Shown here: positions 1-11,383 of the stretch, in pieces
Layout of the letters: the number at the start of each line of letters is the position of its first letter
How positions within the stretch are numbered: the first letter of the stretch is position 1
Assembly: GCA_013368315.1 (NCBI GenBank)
Contig: JAACJM010000017.1
Location: 496,001-560,000, forward strand
DNA length: 64,000 nucleotides
Direction of reading: 5' to 3'
DNA from: Tetrapyrgos nigripes
Taxonomy: Eukaryota; Basidiomycota; Agaricomycetes; Agaricales; Campanellaceae
Translations under genes and position numbers: made by a program
Notes under the pieces: generated by a model
What the model saw: only the letters and a program-made list of their open reading frames with translations
The model's database searches: none
Told to the model about the DNA's origin: nothing

Positions 1-1372
1 CCAGCTCATTAGCTAATGATTTGTATGCCGATTTTCCGTTTGACCTGACCACTGATCCTTTGAAGTGTACAATAGGAAGCGTGCTGGCCTGAGCAAGATA
101 GGCCGGTCGATGCCACTGAATGGATTCAACGATTACTCTCTCAACTTGAAAAGATTGAGGGTCGTAAGGACCACCTCATCGCAGACAATTTGGGTTGCTG
201 ATTTTTCACTGCTGTGCACTACATGCGTTCGTTGTTGAACCTTGCTAAAAATCAGCTCAGGGGTGTACGTACGCCAGGTGATTCTCAGTGATGTATGACT
301 CGTTCGGAAAGTCAGTGGCTACAGGTACACCAATGCCATCTCCTGGTCGCACACGAGGCTGAATTCCACGGTAAGAAGATACCAAGCAATTGGGTTCTCT
401 AGGTCAGCTGGCTTGCCGAGAAACATAAAAATACTGCTCAGCCACTGCCAGTGGATAGTGTTCCAAGAAGACCGTGGAGCATGGTTGAGAAATATCATGG
501 CGGACGGCGAGTGGGTGACCAACTCCTGCAGCAATCGGAAGGAATGAAACTTCAGTCATATCGTGTTCTTGAATTGTTTCGAATGAAATGCTATGATGGG
601 CGCTATGTCAAGATCCTGTTAGTAACGTGGCGCACTTGGAGGTTTAATCATGGGACCAAGAATCAATGCATGATGCGCAATAGCAACTCAATAGAAACAC
701 GGACAAAGATAGCTGGCCTGCGTGCGGTCAGGTTGCTCGGTGGCTCTCTGAGCTGACTTCTGTACTTCTAGCAAGCCTCGAGGATGATCAAAACAGGTAA
801 GCAACGGGATTCTCATGTCGCATCGCAAAGTCAGCACACCTCAGAGTTCATAATCCACAAGGAGACTGAGCATTTGAACGAAGGAACCCTCACTGAAGAA
901 GAAACCGTCTGACCTTGGTCTGATCCCTTCTCCCAGCAAACGCGCTCGCCACACAGTAGTAGTAGGCCCGATACATAATTCGACTACGTCCCCAATGATC
1001 GGACCTGTTGCTCTTCGCCACGTTGGGTGGCGTAGAACTTGAGAAGACTTAACCTTAATCTAGCGCCGTGACAGTCGTGGCATTATTTGGCCCATCGGGC
1101 GGTGCCAAGTGCACAGTTAATAGTAAAACTCCAAAAATCTTCTCCAGGCTTTTGATATGACTCAATTGCTTGTCCAAATCCGAGGCGGAGACAACTTATC
1201 ATACTATCAGTTCTCCCTTAGTCCTTCGAGCGAAGTGCGGACTCTTACATAAATTTAGTCGTATCGTGCAGCCCATGTACGTTCATGTCTTCTCAAAGGT
1301 ACAACACGCGCCAGTCGAGGAAGAGATTATAAAGTCTCCTGTCTCCAAAGTTAAGACGCTGGAACCCTGTTA
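1..1372. other. No recognisable gene
   Basis: Only short open frames occur here, for example about 100 codons at 451-756. None has a domain I recognise or intron signals that join it into a longer reading frame. No tRNA or clear repeat was seen. The stretch may be intergenic or may carry decayed sequence. Confidence 0.5.
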
Positions 1373-2581
1373 ATGTCGATCCCTTCCAATACGTCCTCTA
1401 TCTCGGTTCCCGATGAAGCTGCCTTCATCACTCTTGTTAGCGGTCTCCAAGCTGCTCAAGCAATACAATATGTGTCCGTCAGTTCATTGATGGTACGTGT
1501 GAATCCACTTGGCCTGGATCAATTGATCATGAGCTCATAGAATCTTTCGTTGGCCTTCAGCTCATAATCTGGGATATTTTGACAAACCTAGAAGACGAGA
1601 TTGAAATCTGCATTCATCGACCGTTCAGACTCCCGGCAATTGTCTACATCGTCTGTCGGTAGGGATCAACAACGAAAAGTCATTTTGTGTCGCTGACAAT
1701 CAAGATCTAGGATTGCATCGTTGGGCTACATTTCGGTCCAAGCTATCTACGCCAGTAAGTAGGAACTCTGTACTTGCCGGAAGGGTATCTCATACTTTCA
1801 ACCTACATATAACTTGGATCATCAGTCGATAATGAAATCAATTGTATATTGATGTCTGGGGTACTGGAGCCAATCTTTTTCTTCCTCTCCAACAACTCCA
1901 TATCTCTTCTTTTCCTCCTTCGTGTGCATGCAGTTTTCCACGACAAGTCCAAAGTCAAACTAGCATTCAACGTCCTCTGGGTTCTCGCACTTTCATCCGA
2001 AATCTTGGACTTTTACTTCGTTCAACCAATTCCCTCGATGTCGACTGTAGAGCACTGCGCCTACCGGCCACTTCAGGCTGTATTCAGCTCCCTGTCCATT
2101 TTGATGGCATTAGTTTTCGACACATCGGTGTACTTTGCAATTTCTTGTCGTCTCTTCCTGACTTTCCGTTTCGCAACTCCGGAAACCTGTACGTTACCAC
2201 AAAAAGCCTCCTCATTTTTCAGTGGGAAGTACTTGCCCGCATTCTCAAGATCCCTTCTCCGAGACGGACAATCCTACTATATGTAAGTGCACTCTGTCGC
2301 AACTCTCTTATGTGGCATCGTCCTTCTTTGATAGTTATTGATTCGAATGTCGACGTCTTCTCAGGATCTCTTTGTTAATCAGCCTGACACTGGTCATCAC
2401 ACTCTACTCTATCCCAGTCCAGTATAATTTAATCATCGTGCCCCCATACAGCGCTCTCCTGAGCATTCTCGCGTGTTATGTTTTCCGTAACATTAAATTG
2501 GGAAGGATGAGGGAAGAGAGCCTAGTCCTACCGACTGTAAAGCCTACTTTATCGCTTGCTAGTAGTGATACAAATGTATAA
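1373..2581 (+). CDS. DUF6533-like seven-helix membrane protein
   Basis: Spliced membrane protein of the fungal DUF6533 type. Exon 1 starts at 1373 (MSIPSNTSS) and reads into AIQYVSVSS before a GTACGT donor. The next exon carries LIIWDILTNLEDEIE followed by HRPFRLPAIVYIV. This matches the family pattern of tyrosine-valine, a helix, 'LTL.dEI..iW', then 'RPF.lp.ivYl.nRY'. A short exon (IASLGYISVQAIYA) and a long exon near 1849-2280 add further hydrophobic helices, including a stretch with SNNSISLLFLLRVHAVF. The last exon (about 2365-2581) gives the final helices and a polar tail ending SLASSDTNV. About four introns are needed. DUF6533 proteins are abundant in Agaricomycetes and their molecular role is not established. 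Exon joins were made by eye; the family call is fairly secure from the N-terminal motif. Confidence 0.75.
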
Positions 2582-3113
2582 TCAGTAATAGTGAGTATAA
2601 GTTCAATGGGTGTAATATAATATCTTGTATCATATAGTAGGCTATATGTAGCGACGATAATGGACCCGACGAGAAATCCTGCGCCACACTGGTTCACATG
2701 CTCCTATTCGCGAGAGTTCCACCAATGAACATTGAGCTGGCGAACAGAGGCTTGTCCTATTTAAAGCCGTAGGTCTTGTTGGTGCCGAATCCTTCCTTAT
2801 GTAGAGCCCAGTTCGTACACATTGCCATCATGATTGGTTCTTAAGGAAGAATCCGACAGAGTCCAGGCTCAGAGCGCCGACAAGTACGCATCGATGCAGC
2901 AAGTGTATTTACAGGTACAATTAAATATCAAGGTAGGTCCGTGTAAGTATGCAAATGCTAGTTGGAGTGCTACACTTCGTGATGTGATGTGAGATCGTGA
3001 TATGAGTTCGTAACGAAAACAAGGAAATCAATGCAACAAGTCCGCTTAAAAAGTCGTAAAAATCATGAAAAAAATGAAGGTGAAGAATGGAGAATCACAA
3101 CCCCGGCCCCGTA
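2582..3113. other. Intergenic, no feature recognised
   Basis: AT-rich spacer between the DUF6533-like gene and the reverse-strand genes. I see no coding frame, repeat or RNA gene that I can support. Confidence 0.5.
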
Positions 3114-3760
3114 CTATGAAATAAACATATCCCTCTCTCTTTCACCTCTACTGCGTCTAGAATCAGTCGTTACATAATCATGGTCATCTCGCCGACGATC
3201 CCAAAAAGACCGCAAGGTATTGTAGCGTTCCGGTGGAATTGAGTTTGTCCTAGAGCTTCGAGGAACGTGGAGACTCGGATTGGTCCGCCGTGGCGAATGT
3301 TCCGACGTTCTCCCGCCGGAATGAGATCCGGAGGGAGATGAGGGCATTGGGGACGATAGAGATAATGCAGATGAGACTAGCGAAGGTAAAGGCTGATGCT
3401 GATGCTCTTCTAAGGTGGAGCTAGTGACTCTGGCTCTGGAAGTGTCGTCCTTCACTTCTTGGACAAGAGTGTGATACGAAGGTGCCGAGGAATGGTCCGC
3501 ATTTCTGTGATAGAAAGATGAGCACGTGGTAACGAAAAGTATCGATGACTGAAACTCACTCCAGGTCTGAAAGCCTACTTCGAGCATACTGCGTGTCGTC
3601 ACAGGAAGAAAGCACGGCGTAGTCATCAACACGAGGAAGATACCTGGGGATTGAGTACGTTAAGTCAGCAATTGTTGGCATTCAGAATGGATGAGACTAA
3701 CGATTGGGACTGTTCTTCCCCGTCATGCTCGGCCTTTTCATCTTGGCGGCATCCAGCATT
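3114..3760 (-). CDS. Hypothetical, low-complexity Ser/Arg-rich exons
   Basis: An open frame of about 170 codons on the reverse strand is rich in Ser, Pro and Arg (for example SSALSLSSPMPSSPSGSHSG). It ends with a basic stretch (RRSRGERERDMFIS). A plausible small intron (donor near 3705, acceptor near 3648) could join it to an upstream piece reading MLDAAKMKRPSMTGKNSPN. It could be a separate small gene, or 3' exons of the membrane-protein gene just upstream on the same strand. No domain is recognised. The composition resembles a cytoplasmic tail. Both the gene model and the coding status are uncertain. Confidence 0.3.
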
Positions 3761-3761
3761 T

Positions 3762-5047
3762 TCAAACAGGTAAGGGGATGACGTGACATTGTAAGATGGT
3801 AGACCTCTTCAACAAGGAATTAGTCAAAATTACACCAGAAAAAGGCAAAAAAAAAAATCTGACGCACGGTAAAGTTTTCGTCTCCCCTGGAGATATATCG
3901 TCATCTCGGGCTTTGCCTCTCAAATACGAGCCCTTCAAACTGAACCCCGAATCCCTCGCCGATTTCCACTTCTTATGCACCTGCACGCACAACGAAGCTG
4001 CAGGTCTATGCTCCAAACTCTCCTTCTGCTCATACTCTATTTTGACCACTTTGAAAAAGTTGAGTAAAGGATTTGTTAAGAGGATGATTGACAGGATTTG
4101 ACCAAAAGTCCATTCTTCGGATCCCGGGGTAATGAGCCATGCATTTGCAGCTATCATGGATTCGATTTGGCATATTGAGAGTATGAGGGAACAGAGGTTG
4201 ATAGTGGTAAGAACGGCCACTGTCGTATGGAGGGGTGGAACATGATTGAGCATGTTTATGAGACGCCGAGAAATGATGGGAGCCGCATATGAAGGAGTGG
4301 GGCCTTTCTGCCATCTGTTCATGAATGGTGATATCAATGTAAAGGCATATTGAGCAGAATAGCATCCCAAGAAGAGGAAAATGCATAGCATGAACAGCGC
4401 AAAAAGAGTGACTGCAGCAATATCATGAATACCAGAAGGTAGGAAGAATGACCTTGGATACGCACTGACAAATAAAGCGAATGTACGCACTCCGCCTGTG
4501 GGGTTGAAAAGAGAGAATAAAGCGAACTTCACTTCGCTATTACACGCAACGTCATCCCCAAAGGATGGTGCGGTTCCCCAAACCCAAAAGCAAAACCTGT
4601 CAGTTTCATGAAGCGGGATTTTGCGAACAACGTAGCCAGAGAGATTTTAGCGATGATCACCAGCTGACATCATAGTACCACTCACCCAATAAAGATTGAC
4701 CCGTGAAGAACCATACCAATGACAACCTCGGTCACAAAACCTGATCTACCCCAAGCCAAAAGTCCATAGTAGAACGTCATCATGAAAACCGGGAACGTGA
4801 GCCAAGTGACTATAAGAGCATGGTAAAGCGAGAGCGCTTCGTGCTCGACGATAGCTGTGATTTGCAGACCCAGAGAGGTGATAATGACTGCCCACCAGGA
4901 GCCGATACCATGTCGTGGAGCGATAGCCAAGGTAAGGATCGCAAATAATAGCTGACAGTACGTTGCTATACGGGTACCAATGCCGTCGATATCTGTGTGT
5001 GCAGCGATGGCGATAGTACAGTTTGACGGGGGTATCAAGCTTGCCAT
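3762..5047 (-). CDS. Multi-pass membrane protein, function unknown
   Basis: Two exons on the reverse strand. The first starts with ATG at 5047 (MASLIPPSN) and contains DTDIDGIGTRIATYCQ, a motif I associate with an uncharacterised fungal multi-helix membrane family. It continues through several hydrophobic helices to GSIFIG at a GTGAGT donor near 4685. The second exon resumes in phase (FCFWVWGTAPSFG) near 4597 and runs to the stop at 3762. It adds further helices (VTLFALFMLCIFLFLGC; TTINLCSLILSICQ) and a loop with EEWTFGQILSIILL, then a basic tail. The total is about 390 residues with roughly seven hydrophobic segments. No catalytic motif is visible. The C-terminal end is less certain, because its last 50 residues look like read-through next to a poly-T run. 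Confidence 0.6.
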
Positions 5048-5609
5048 GGAGGCAGGGGAGAAAAGAGGGACGAGGTGGACTTGAGGGGACAGAGGAGGAT
5101 GCGGTCAAAGGTAAAGAAGCATAACATCGTATTTCTATCACACATGGAGACGGAAGTTGACTCCACCATACATCCGCGGGCGATTACGAGCCGATGAAGA
5201 GAGTCTGTAGAACCACACGGAACAATGCCCAATTTGGAAAGCGGTCCATTGACATGCTTTAAGTTGGCTTTAAGTGAGCACTGTAACGACAAACTTCTTC
5301 ACTCGGTGTAGTAGGATAACATCTTAAAAGCACTGAGACTTGCGTTTTGAAGTACAGAGTGTCCTACAAAGCAGAACGCAACAAATAAGCACAGGTGGAA
5401 TCAGGGAACTACGATATACAAATTTAATATCAGCAAAATTTTATACACCGTCATATACGTGGACGACAATTACCATAATCCATGGTCATACAACGATGAT
5501 AGCAATGTGCAAAGATTAGGAATATGCGGCAGAGATACCATAACAACAAAGAATATTTCAAAAGCAGGACATTATGAGCGTAGAGGATTCATTAACACTG
5601 AAAATGTCA
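5048..5609. other. Intergenic, no feature recognised
   Basis: Upstream region of the membrane-protein gene at 3762-5047 and 3' side of the disordered-protein gene at 5610. No convincing coding frame, repeat or RNA gene was seen. Confidence 0.45.
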
Positions 5610-7233
5610 TTATTGGAGAGCGATTAAATGCAACAACGACGACCGAGTCGAAGCTGTCAACCTTGGCGGTTCTGGTGCGGATACGGGCCCTGCAGACGCT
5701 GCCGGTGCATCGGTTTCGTCAAGTGGTCGTAAACCGGCGAGATGACCCATCCCCCGAACCTCAAGGCCCACTGCATCATCGGTGAGGGAACATACTTCAC
5801 GAGGAGCAGGATAATATGCCGAGTCTCGGTCGTGGGTGGACGATGAGATGTTATTTGAAGGCAATGGGGGTGGAGAATGGGAAGGAGAGTCAAATTCGCA
5901 CGAAATAGATTGATCGCCGCCACTGTTGTCATATGCGTTTCGTGACTTTCGTTCATCATCTTCATACCGACATGTACCTGGTGTTTCGTCAGCTTTGTCC
6001 ATGTCAGACTCATTGCCCAACATCACCCCGTCTTCCTGATCTACGTCCACGGCATTTGCAGTGGCCTGACGCACAACGAAGGGCACTGCTGCAGGTGCAG
6101 TATCACTGCAGCATGAAGCCGAAGGTGTATCGGCCTGACAGTGGCCTTCGATCCCAGAGCTCAAAACACCTAAAACTTGTGCTTGCGCATGTTGGCCATC
6201 ATCCCCATTGTTGACTTCAGTGACTTCAAGCTCAACCTCCCTCACTGCAAAGCTGCCCAGCTCAACCACCCTTGGCGTTAGTACCTCCTGTACATGCGGA
6301 TTCGCTCCTCTAACATCTGCCTCAGCCTCAGCTTCAACCATGCAAGGGACACTAACAACTGCCAGAGGGTACTGAGGCGTCGGTGTCGCCAAAGGAATGG
6401 TCTGTGAGACTGCCAGTGACGGGGATTGCGACCCAGACTGCGAAAGAGACTGTAATCGAGAACAGGCAGCCGATGCCTCCGCGGCAGTCGTTACAGTTGT
6501 GGTCAAAGAACAATCCGAGTCGTCGACGCAAGTGCAAGTGGATGGAAAGGAGCCAGAGGAGCCGCACTCCGAGCGTACATCATGATCATGTTCATTGGTA
6601 CTGGTACGGAGCGCTACTTGTGACGGTCCAGGCCAGCTAAAGACACGATGGTGTCCCGGGTTCAGAGGCATTGGATCTATGGTGCTGCTGCTGGCAATAC
6701 CATTGCTGGTGCCAGCGCTGGTGGACAATCCAGGAGTACCCGCCGGGCTCGCTGACGCAAGCTGAAGCTGATTATAGCACTCGGAGTCTTTCGACAAAAC
6801 TAATACATCCTCGGCCTCGGAAGCAGTCGTCTTGGCAGGTGTTCTTTTAGGGATCTTTATGAACAATTTTGAAGTAATGGTGGAGTCAGCCATAGCGCTT
6901 TTGGAGTGAGTTCGAGTTGGCATCAAACGCAAAGGATCAATTCTCGGCCGCTGCGCAGGCGTTTTCCGATATGTATACGCCCTGCGTAGCTTCGGGGCAT
7001 CCGGTGGATGTGACGAAGCCGTGAGAGGTAGAGGAAGATCTTGACGCGGCCGAGCAGCTTTTCTCTCGCGTACTGGTCTGCGGGACTCGGGGAAATTGGG
7101 ATTGCCAGTTCCATTGCCATTGCTACTCGGTGAGGGGTCGGGAAATTCCGATTGTGTTTTTTGGGGAGGAGAAGCCTGAGTCGGCGGAGGCCGAGAGAAT
7201 GAGAATGGAGGAGACGAATCTGCGTTGGGTGCT

Positions 7234-7265
<32 letters not shown>

Positions 7266-8440
7266 CAATTCATTGGCATTGGGGATTCGGTTCAAGGAAT
7301 TAGCAGGTCGGCAGTCAAGATCCTGTACTGGTCTCGTGTTGTAGACGATGAAATCATACGAGGCGGGTTTTAGATGAGGGAATTGACGCGTTTTTGACCT
7401 TGAATGCAAATCGGTAGAATGTGGTGGGATGATAATTGGGGTTTGAAAACGAACGGGGCCATCAAGTTCATGCCTGGGATGAAGTTCCTGCTCGTCTGGG
7501 ATCCACGCTAAATACAGTATGTATGGGCAATCAGCTCGAGTTATTAAAGCCCATTGGGAGTATCAAACGCACCAGCATCTTCCTCATCAGTCACGTCGTT
7601 CTGAAGTGAGGCATTCGAAGTGTGTTCAGTCTTGACAGTGGTAGAACCTGCAAAAGCGCGTCATGTCGAGCACAGTGAATGCTGATACCAGAACTGACCT
7701 TGCACCAAAGTCCAAGCGTCATCGATCACCGTGAAGTCTATGCATATGCCCAATCATGTTAAAACCAATCTCAGCTATTCAACTCCCCAAAAATACCTAC
7801 CAGAGTCCGGTGCATCCAACCGCTGCCTTTTGCGAGGTGGAGTCGCAGAATCGCCTGGAGAACTTGTACGTGTTGAAGCGGGAGCAGGAGAGGATGATCC
7901 AAAGACGGTTTGAGTTTCCGAGTCTTCTGAATCCACAAAAGACGCGTTAGCAGTCATTTCTCTATCATCCATTTGGCATGGTGTTTCAACTCACCTGCAT
8001 CAGAAAAAGCGTCGTCTAACGCGTCCATCGGCCCCATCTCCACGTCTTCTTCATCGTTATTAATATTCACCTGCGCACGCGCTTCCGAACCTCCTGCTCC
8101 CAAGTCCATCGTAGCAGGTGTCTGAGATGTCGGTGGAATGGCCTGCCCACCAAGAATCCGGTCATCCGGGCCTTGCAACGCCTCAACCCGAAAGTCTTTA
8201 ATTCGTTCATCAAAATCTTGGTTGTAGCGTCGCTTCCGGGCTTCATTTGAGTGGAAGGATAACTTTTGTTTTCGTTTCTGTTGTTTTGGTAGAGTCAGCG
8301 GACCAACTTGGAAGAAACCTTATGGACTGACCTCTTCAACCAAATCCATAAACGTCCGTTTTGATTCTCTTCTCTCTGGAGTAATATCTGTCCTTGTCGC
8401 GAGATATACGGCAAAGGTGGCAGGACGGAAAAGTGGTCGG
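5610..8440 (-). CDS. Large disordered protein, several exons
   Basis: A reverse-strand gene with consistent splice joins. Upstream exons read KRTFMDLVEE then KRKQKLSFHSNEARKRRYNQ then VEALQGPDDRILGGQ. Acidic exons follow (INNDEEDVEMGPMDALDDAF; DSEDSETQTVFGSSSPAPAS), then short exons (VIDDAWTLVQ; STTVKTEHTSNASLQ). The last exon of about 600 codons (up to 7409) ends at 5610. The protein is rich in Ser, Pro, Ala, Asp and Glu, has poly-Ser/poly-Ala runs near 7200-7260, and carries a basic patch (SRRPVRERKAARPRQ). No folded domain is recognised. Acidic and basic low-complexity segments suggest a nuclear regulatory or scaffold protein, but that is inference. The 5' end is unresolved: an in-frame stop lies just upstream of 8440, so at least one more exon probably lies at 8.4-8.6 kb. 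Confidence 0.55.
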
Positions 8441-8764
8441 CGTCAAATGTGGGAATCTTGGTCAAAATTGGACATGGGCGCCTCTTGAGTCTTTCGAAGC
8501 TGGTGCAGATATTGTGACAACGCCTAATGATCCTGATGCTTCCACAAAAACAATGGGTATTTCTCGAGCCCCAACGTGAGCGTACTTCTGCATGGTCATT
8601 GGTCGCACTCATGTCAAAATGAAAGTCAAAAACGAAAGCACAACGTGCGACGCGTGATAACGCGTAGAACGTGATCATTGCGTGACTGTGACCTTCAGGA
8701 TTTGGACAAGTTCTCTAGCATACAATGACTTCCAACAGACCCTTTAGAGTACCGGTACCAACTA

Positions 8765-10590
8765 TCACCCAAAATGCGGTAAAAACTTTACCCACTCCAC
8801 TGTCTCCAGCATCCCTTCCGGATAAGCCCCAGGCCTCAACAAGACAAAAGGCTCCACCAACAAAACCATCCTCGCGCCCACATACGGAAAAAACACCATC
8901 GGATTCGGAGCCATCAACACTGGTCCAGCTGTCCCCACAATAGATGCAACTCTCCATAATATTCGTTCTTTTCTCGTAGGGAAATCAAAGTTCCAAGCAA
9001 TACAGTGTATACCGCCAAACAAAGCAGCTAGAAAGATGAGAATGCCTCCGGCGATGAACGCGTCTTTATCGGAACGGGGAACTCTAAAGTGATGGGTGAA
9101 GTAGCGTTCCAAGGTGCGTCCTTTACGGTCGAGGAACTGGTTGAGACGTTTTCTCCAGGTATTGAAGCGACGGTCTAGGTTTGCAAAGCAACTTGGAGGA
9201 GCTCGGGGAGGAATAACTCGTCTACGCCGTCTGCGACGAGGAGATGACTGAGGTGGCGTAGTGTTCGAAGATTCTGCAGCAGCAGAAGCAGGAGATGGCT
9301 CGGTTGGCAAATCATGAGATGTCTGAGCAGCAGCAGGAGGTGATGGCTCGGATGGCGCATCGTGGGATGACTGTGCAAGAGCAGCATCTGACGACTCGGC
9401 CAGCGCATTACAGGAAGACTGTACAGAAGTAGGAGATGACTGGGGTGGGGCGTCATTGGAAGAGGCGGCTGCAGCGGCAGCAGCAGAAGAGGAAGGTGGC
9501 TCGCATAGCGCATTGTCGGAAGACTGTGCATTCAAAGGAGATAACTCGATTTGCACTTGGGAGGACTGCATTGCCATATCAACCGGAGAGGAGGGTGAAG
9601 AATGGGATTGCGTATCATTGGAAGACTGTGCAACAGGAAAAGTAGAAGATGGGTCGGAAAGTGCATCACTATGGGAAGACTCTGTCGCGGCAGAATTTGG
9701 AGGAGACGACTCGGGTTGCACATCATGAGAAGATTGTGTAGCAGAGGAAGACGACTCGGGTTGTACATCATGAGAAGATTGTGTAGGCGAGCCTGGAGAT
9801 GACCCGGGTTGTGCAGTATGCGCAGACTGTGCAACAGGTATAAGTTCTCCAAGTTCCACATCATCCGACATTGACGTTCTACCAGTTGCAATAGCCCTCC
9901 ATTCTTCCCGTAATCTCTCTTTATCCCGATTCCCATCATACTGCCCAATGAACACCGGAAAAGCAACATCCTTCGGTTTATCCCACCACAACAAATATAT
10001 CCCCAAATTCATTACAGCAAACGCAGTCGCAACGAGCTCGAGTTCAGCTATGGGAAGGTTCTGTACTGCACGAGCAATAATCTGCAGAATGAACCACGTT
10101 GTTTGAAAAGCCGCAATGATTTTCGCAAGTGCGTCGCTCTTTCCTCGGTCGACAAGTTCGTCTTCCCCAACCGTAATCTGGTCGACGTATCTCTCCAAGT
10201 TGTCTGCGTTGATGACTTCCAAGATGCTTCCATTCTCGCATGCCACAAAGCCACCCATGACGACAAAAAATCCATGCGTCAACGTCCAGCCTCGGTCTAA
10301 ATACCATGTAAGAAACTACGTAGGATAGCCAAAGCACAAACACCCTCAGAGTAGTACTCACCTTTATACCTCTTTGCAATTTCCCTCGCATACATCCACT
10401 CAATTACCGCTTCTGCCAGAAACAACTCTGGAGCAAGCAACGCAACAGTCATCACTCCAAACGACCGGGCTTGAGTCTTCCACCACCTTTCGTAAGGGTT
10501 GCTGATATTGGGATGAAACGAGAGCCATGTACAAGTGAAGATGACGGTGATGCTGCTCCAGACTATATCGGAGATGCTTCGGGTGTCCAT
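8765..10590 (-). CDS. Multi-pass membrane protein of the 'DTRSISDIVW' family with Ser-rich insertion
   Basis: Starts at 10590 with MDTRSISDIVWSSITVIFTC, followed by TWLSFHPNI. This N-terminus is shared by a large uncharacterised family of Agaricomycete membrane proteins. Exon 1 runs to about 10360. The long second exon carries the family motif WTLTHGFFVVMGGF and ends at 8765 after a last helix pair and a conserved WVKFLPHF tail. Hydrophobic segments lie in exon 1, around VQNLPIAELELVATAF, and near the C-terminus (FIAGGILIFLAALFGGIHCI; IVGTAGPVLM). Between them lies a region of roughly 200 residues of imperfect tandem repeats based on QSSHDxxPESSP, which looks like a family-atypical cytoplasmic or luminal insertion. 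The function is unknown. The gene call is strong because both termini match the family pattern. Confidence 0.8.
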
Positions 10591-11383
10591 CGCCCAAGAA
10601 TGGAGAGGGAGAGATGGAAGAAGCCATTCAGACGGTTTGAATCAATTTGACATCTGTGGTTGACTTATGCGACTAATTGACACTTTTGATTGGCGCCGTT
10701 GTGGCTGTAAAACGTGTACTTTTGCGTTTTGTTAGACTGAGATAGATGGCTGAGTTGGAAGGGCAAACGCACCGTGACTAGTAAACCTCGTTTGTGCAAG
10801 TGACGGTCTCCGACTGAGAGGAGGGACTGTCCAACCGAAGTGGAGCTCGGGTCCTGGATATAGTTATGACCTCATTCATTGAGTAATCTTATCACCTTCA
10901 GTTCTTTTGTTTCGGGTGATTCGCAGGCAAGTCTGAAGTCAAAAGCAGCACGATGGCATTGTCTTGAGCCCGCTATTCCACCGTCACTCTTAAACTTGCG
11001 ATGACTTCGAACTTTCGAAGTCGAGTCTGTTGAAGCAGGTTTCAGAGCTTGAAGTCTGGAGATGCCAACTACCAAGAAAGGCTGCTCTTAGTACAGTAAT
11101 TGCAGTAAGGACCTGTAGGTCGGAGTCGGCGGCCCACCTGGATGAGAGAAGGAACTTGAGTGTGCACACTTGACTTTCTCCTTAAACGATATATAGTCCT
11201 TGGATGCTGCATTGTAAGTAATTTGCACTGTCATTTTTGTCGGCTTCTACATTTCTACGTTTCTACATTTCTACTTCTACATGAAGAGTCCGTCCATGAG
11301 TACACCGTCCATGATTCCATCTACATCCCACATTTGCATAATGTATACCCAACGGTAACCCATGTACATCGTACAGCGCCTTA
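10591..11383. other. Intergenic, no gene recognised
   Basis: Upstream of the membrane-protein gene and downstream of the P450 that ends at 11384. A short pyrimidine-rich stretch with repeated 'tttctac' occurs near 11250-11280. No coding or RNA feature can be supported. Confidence 0.5.
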
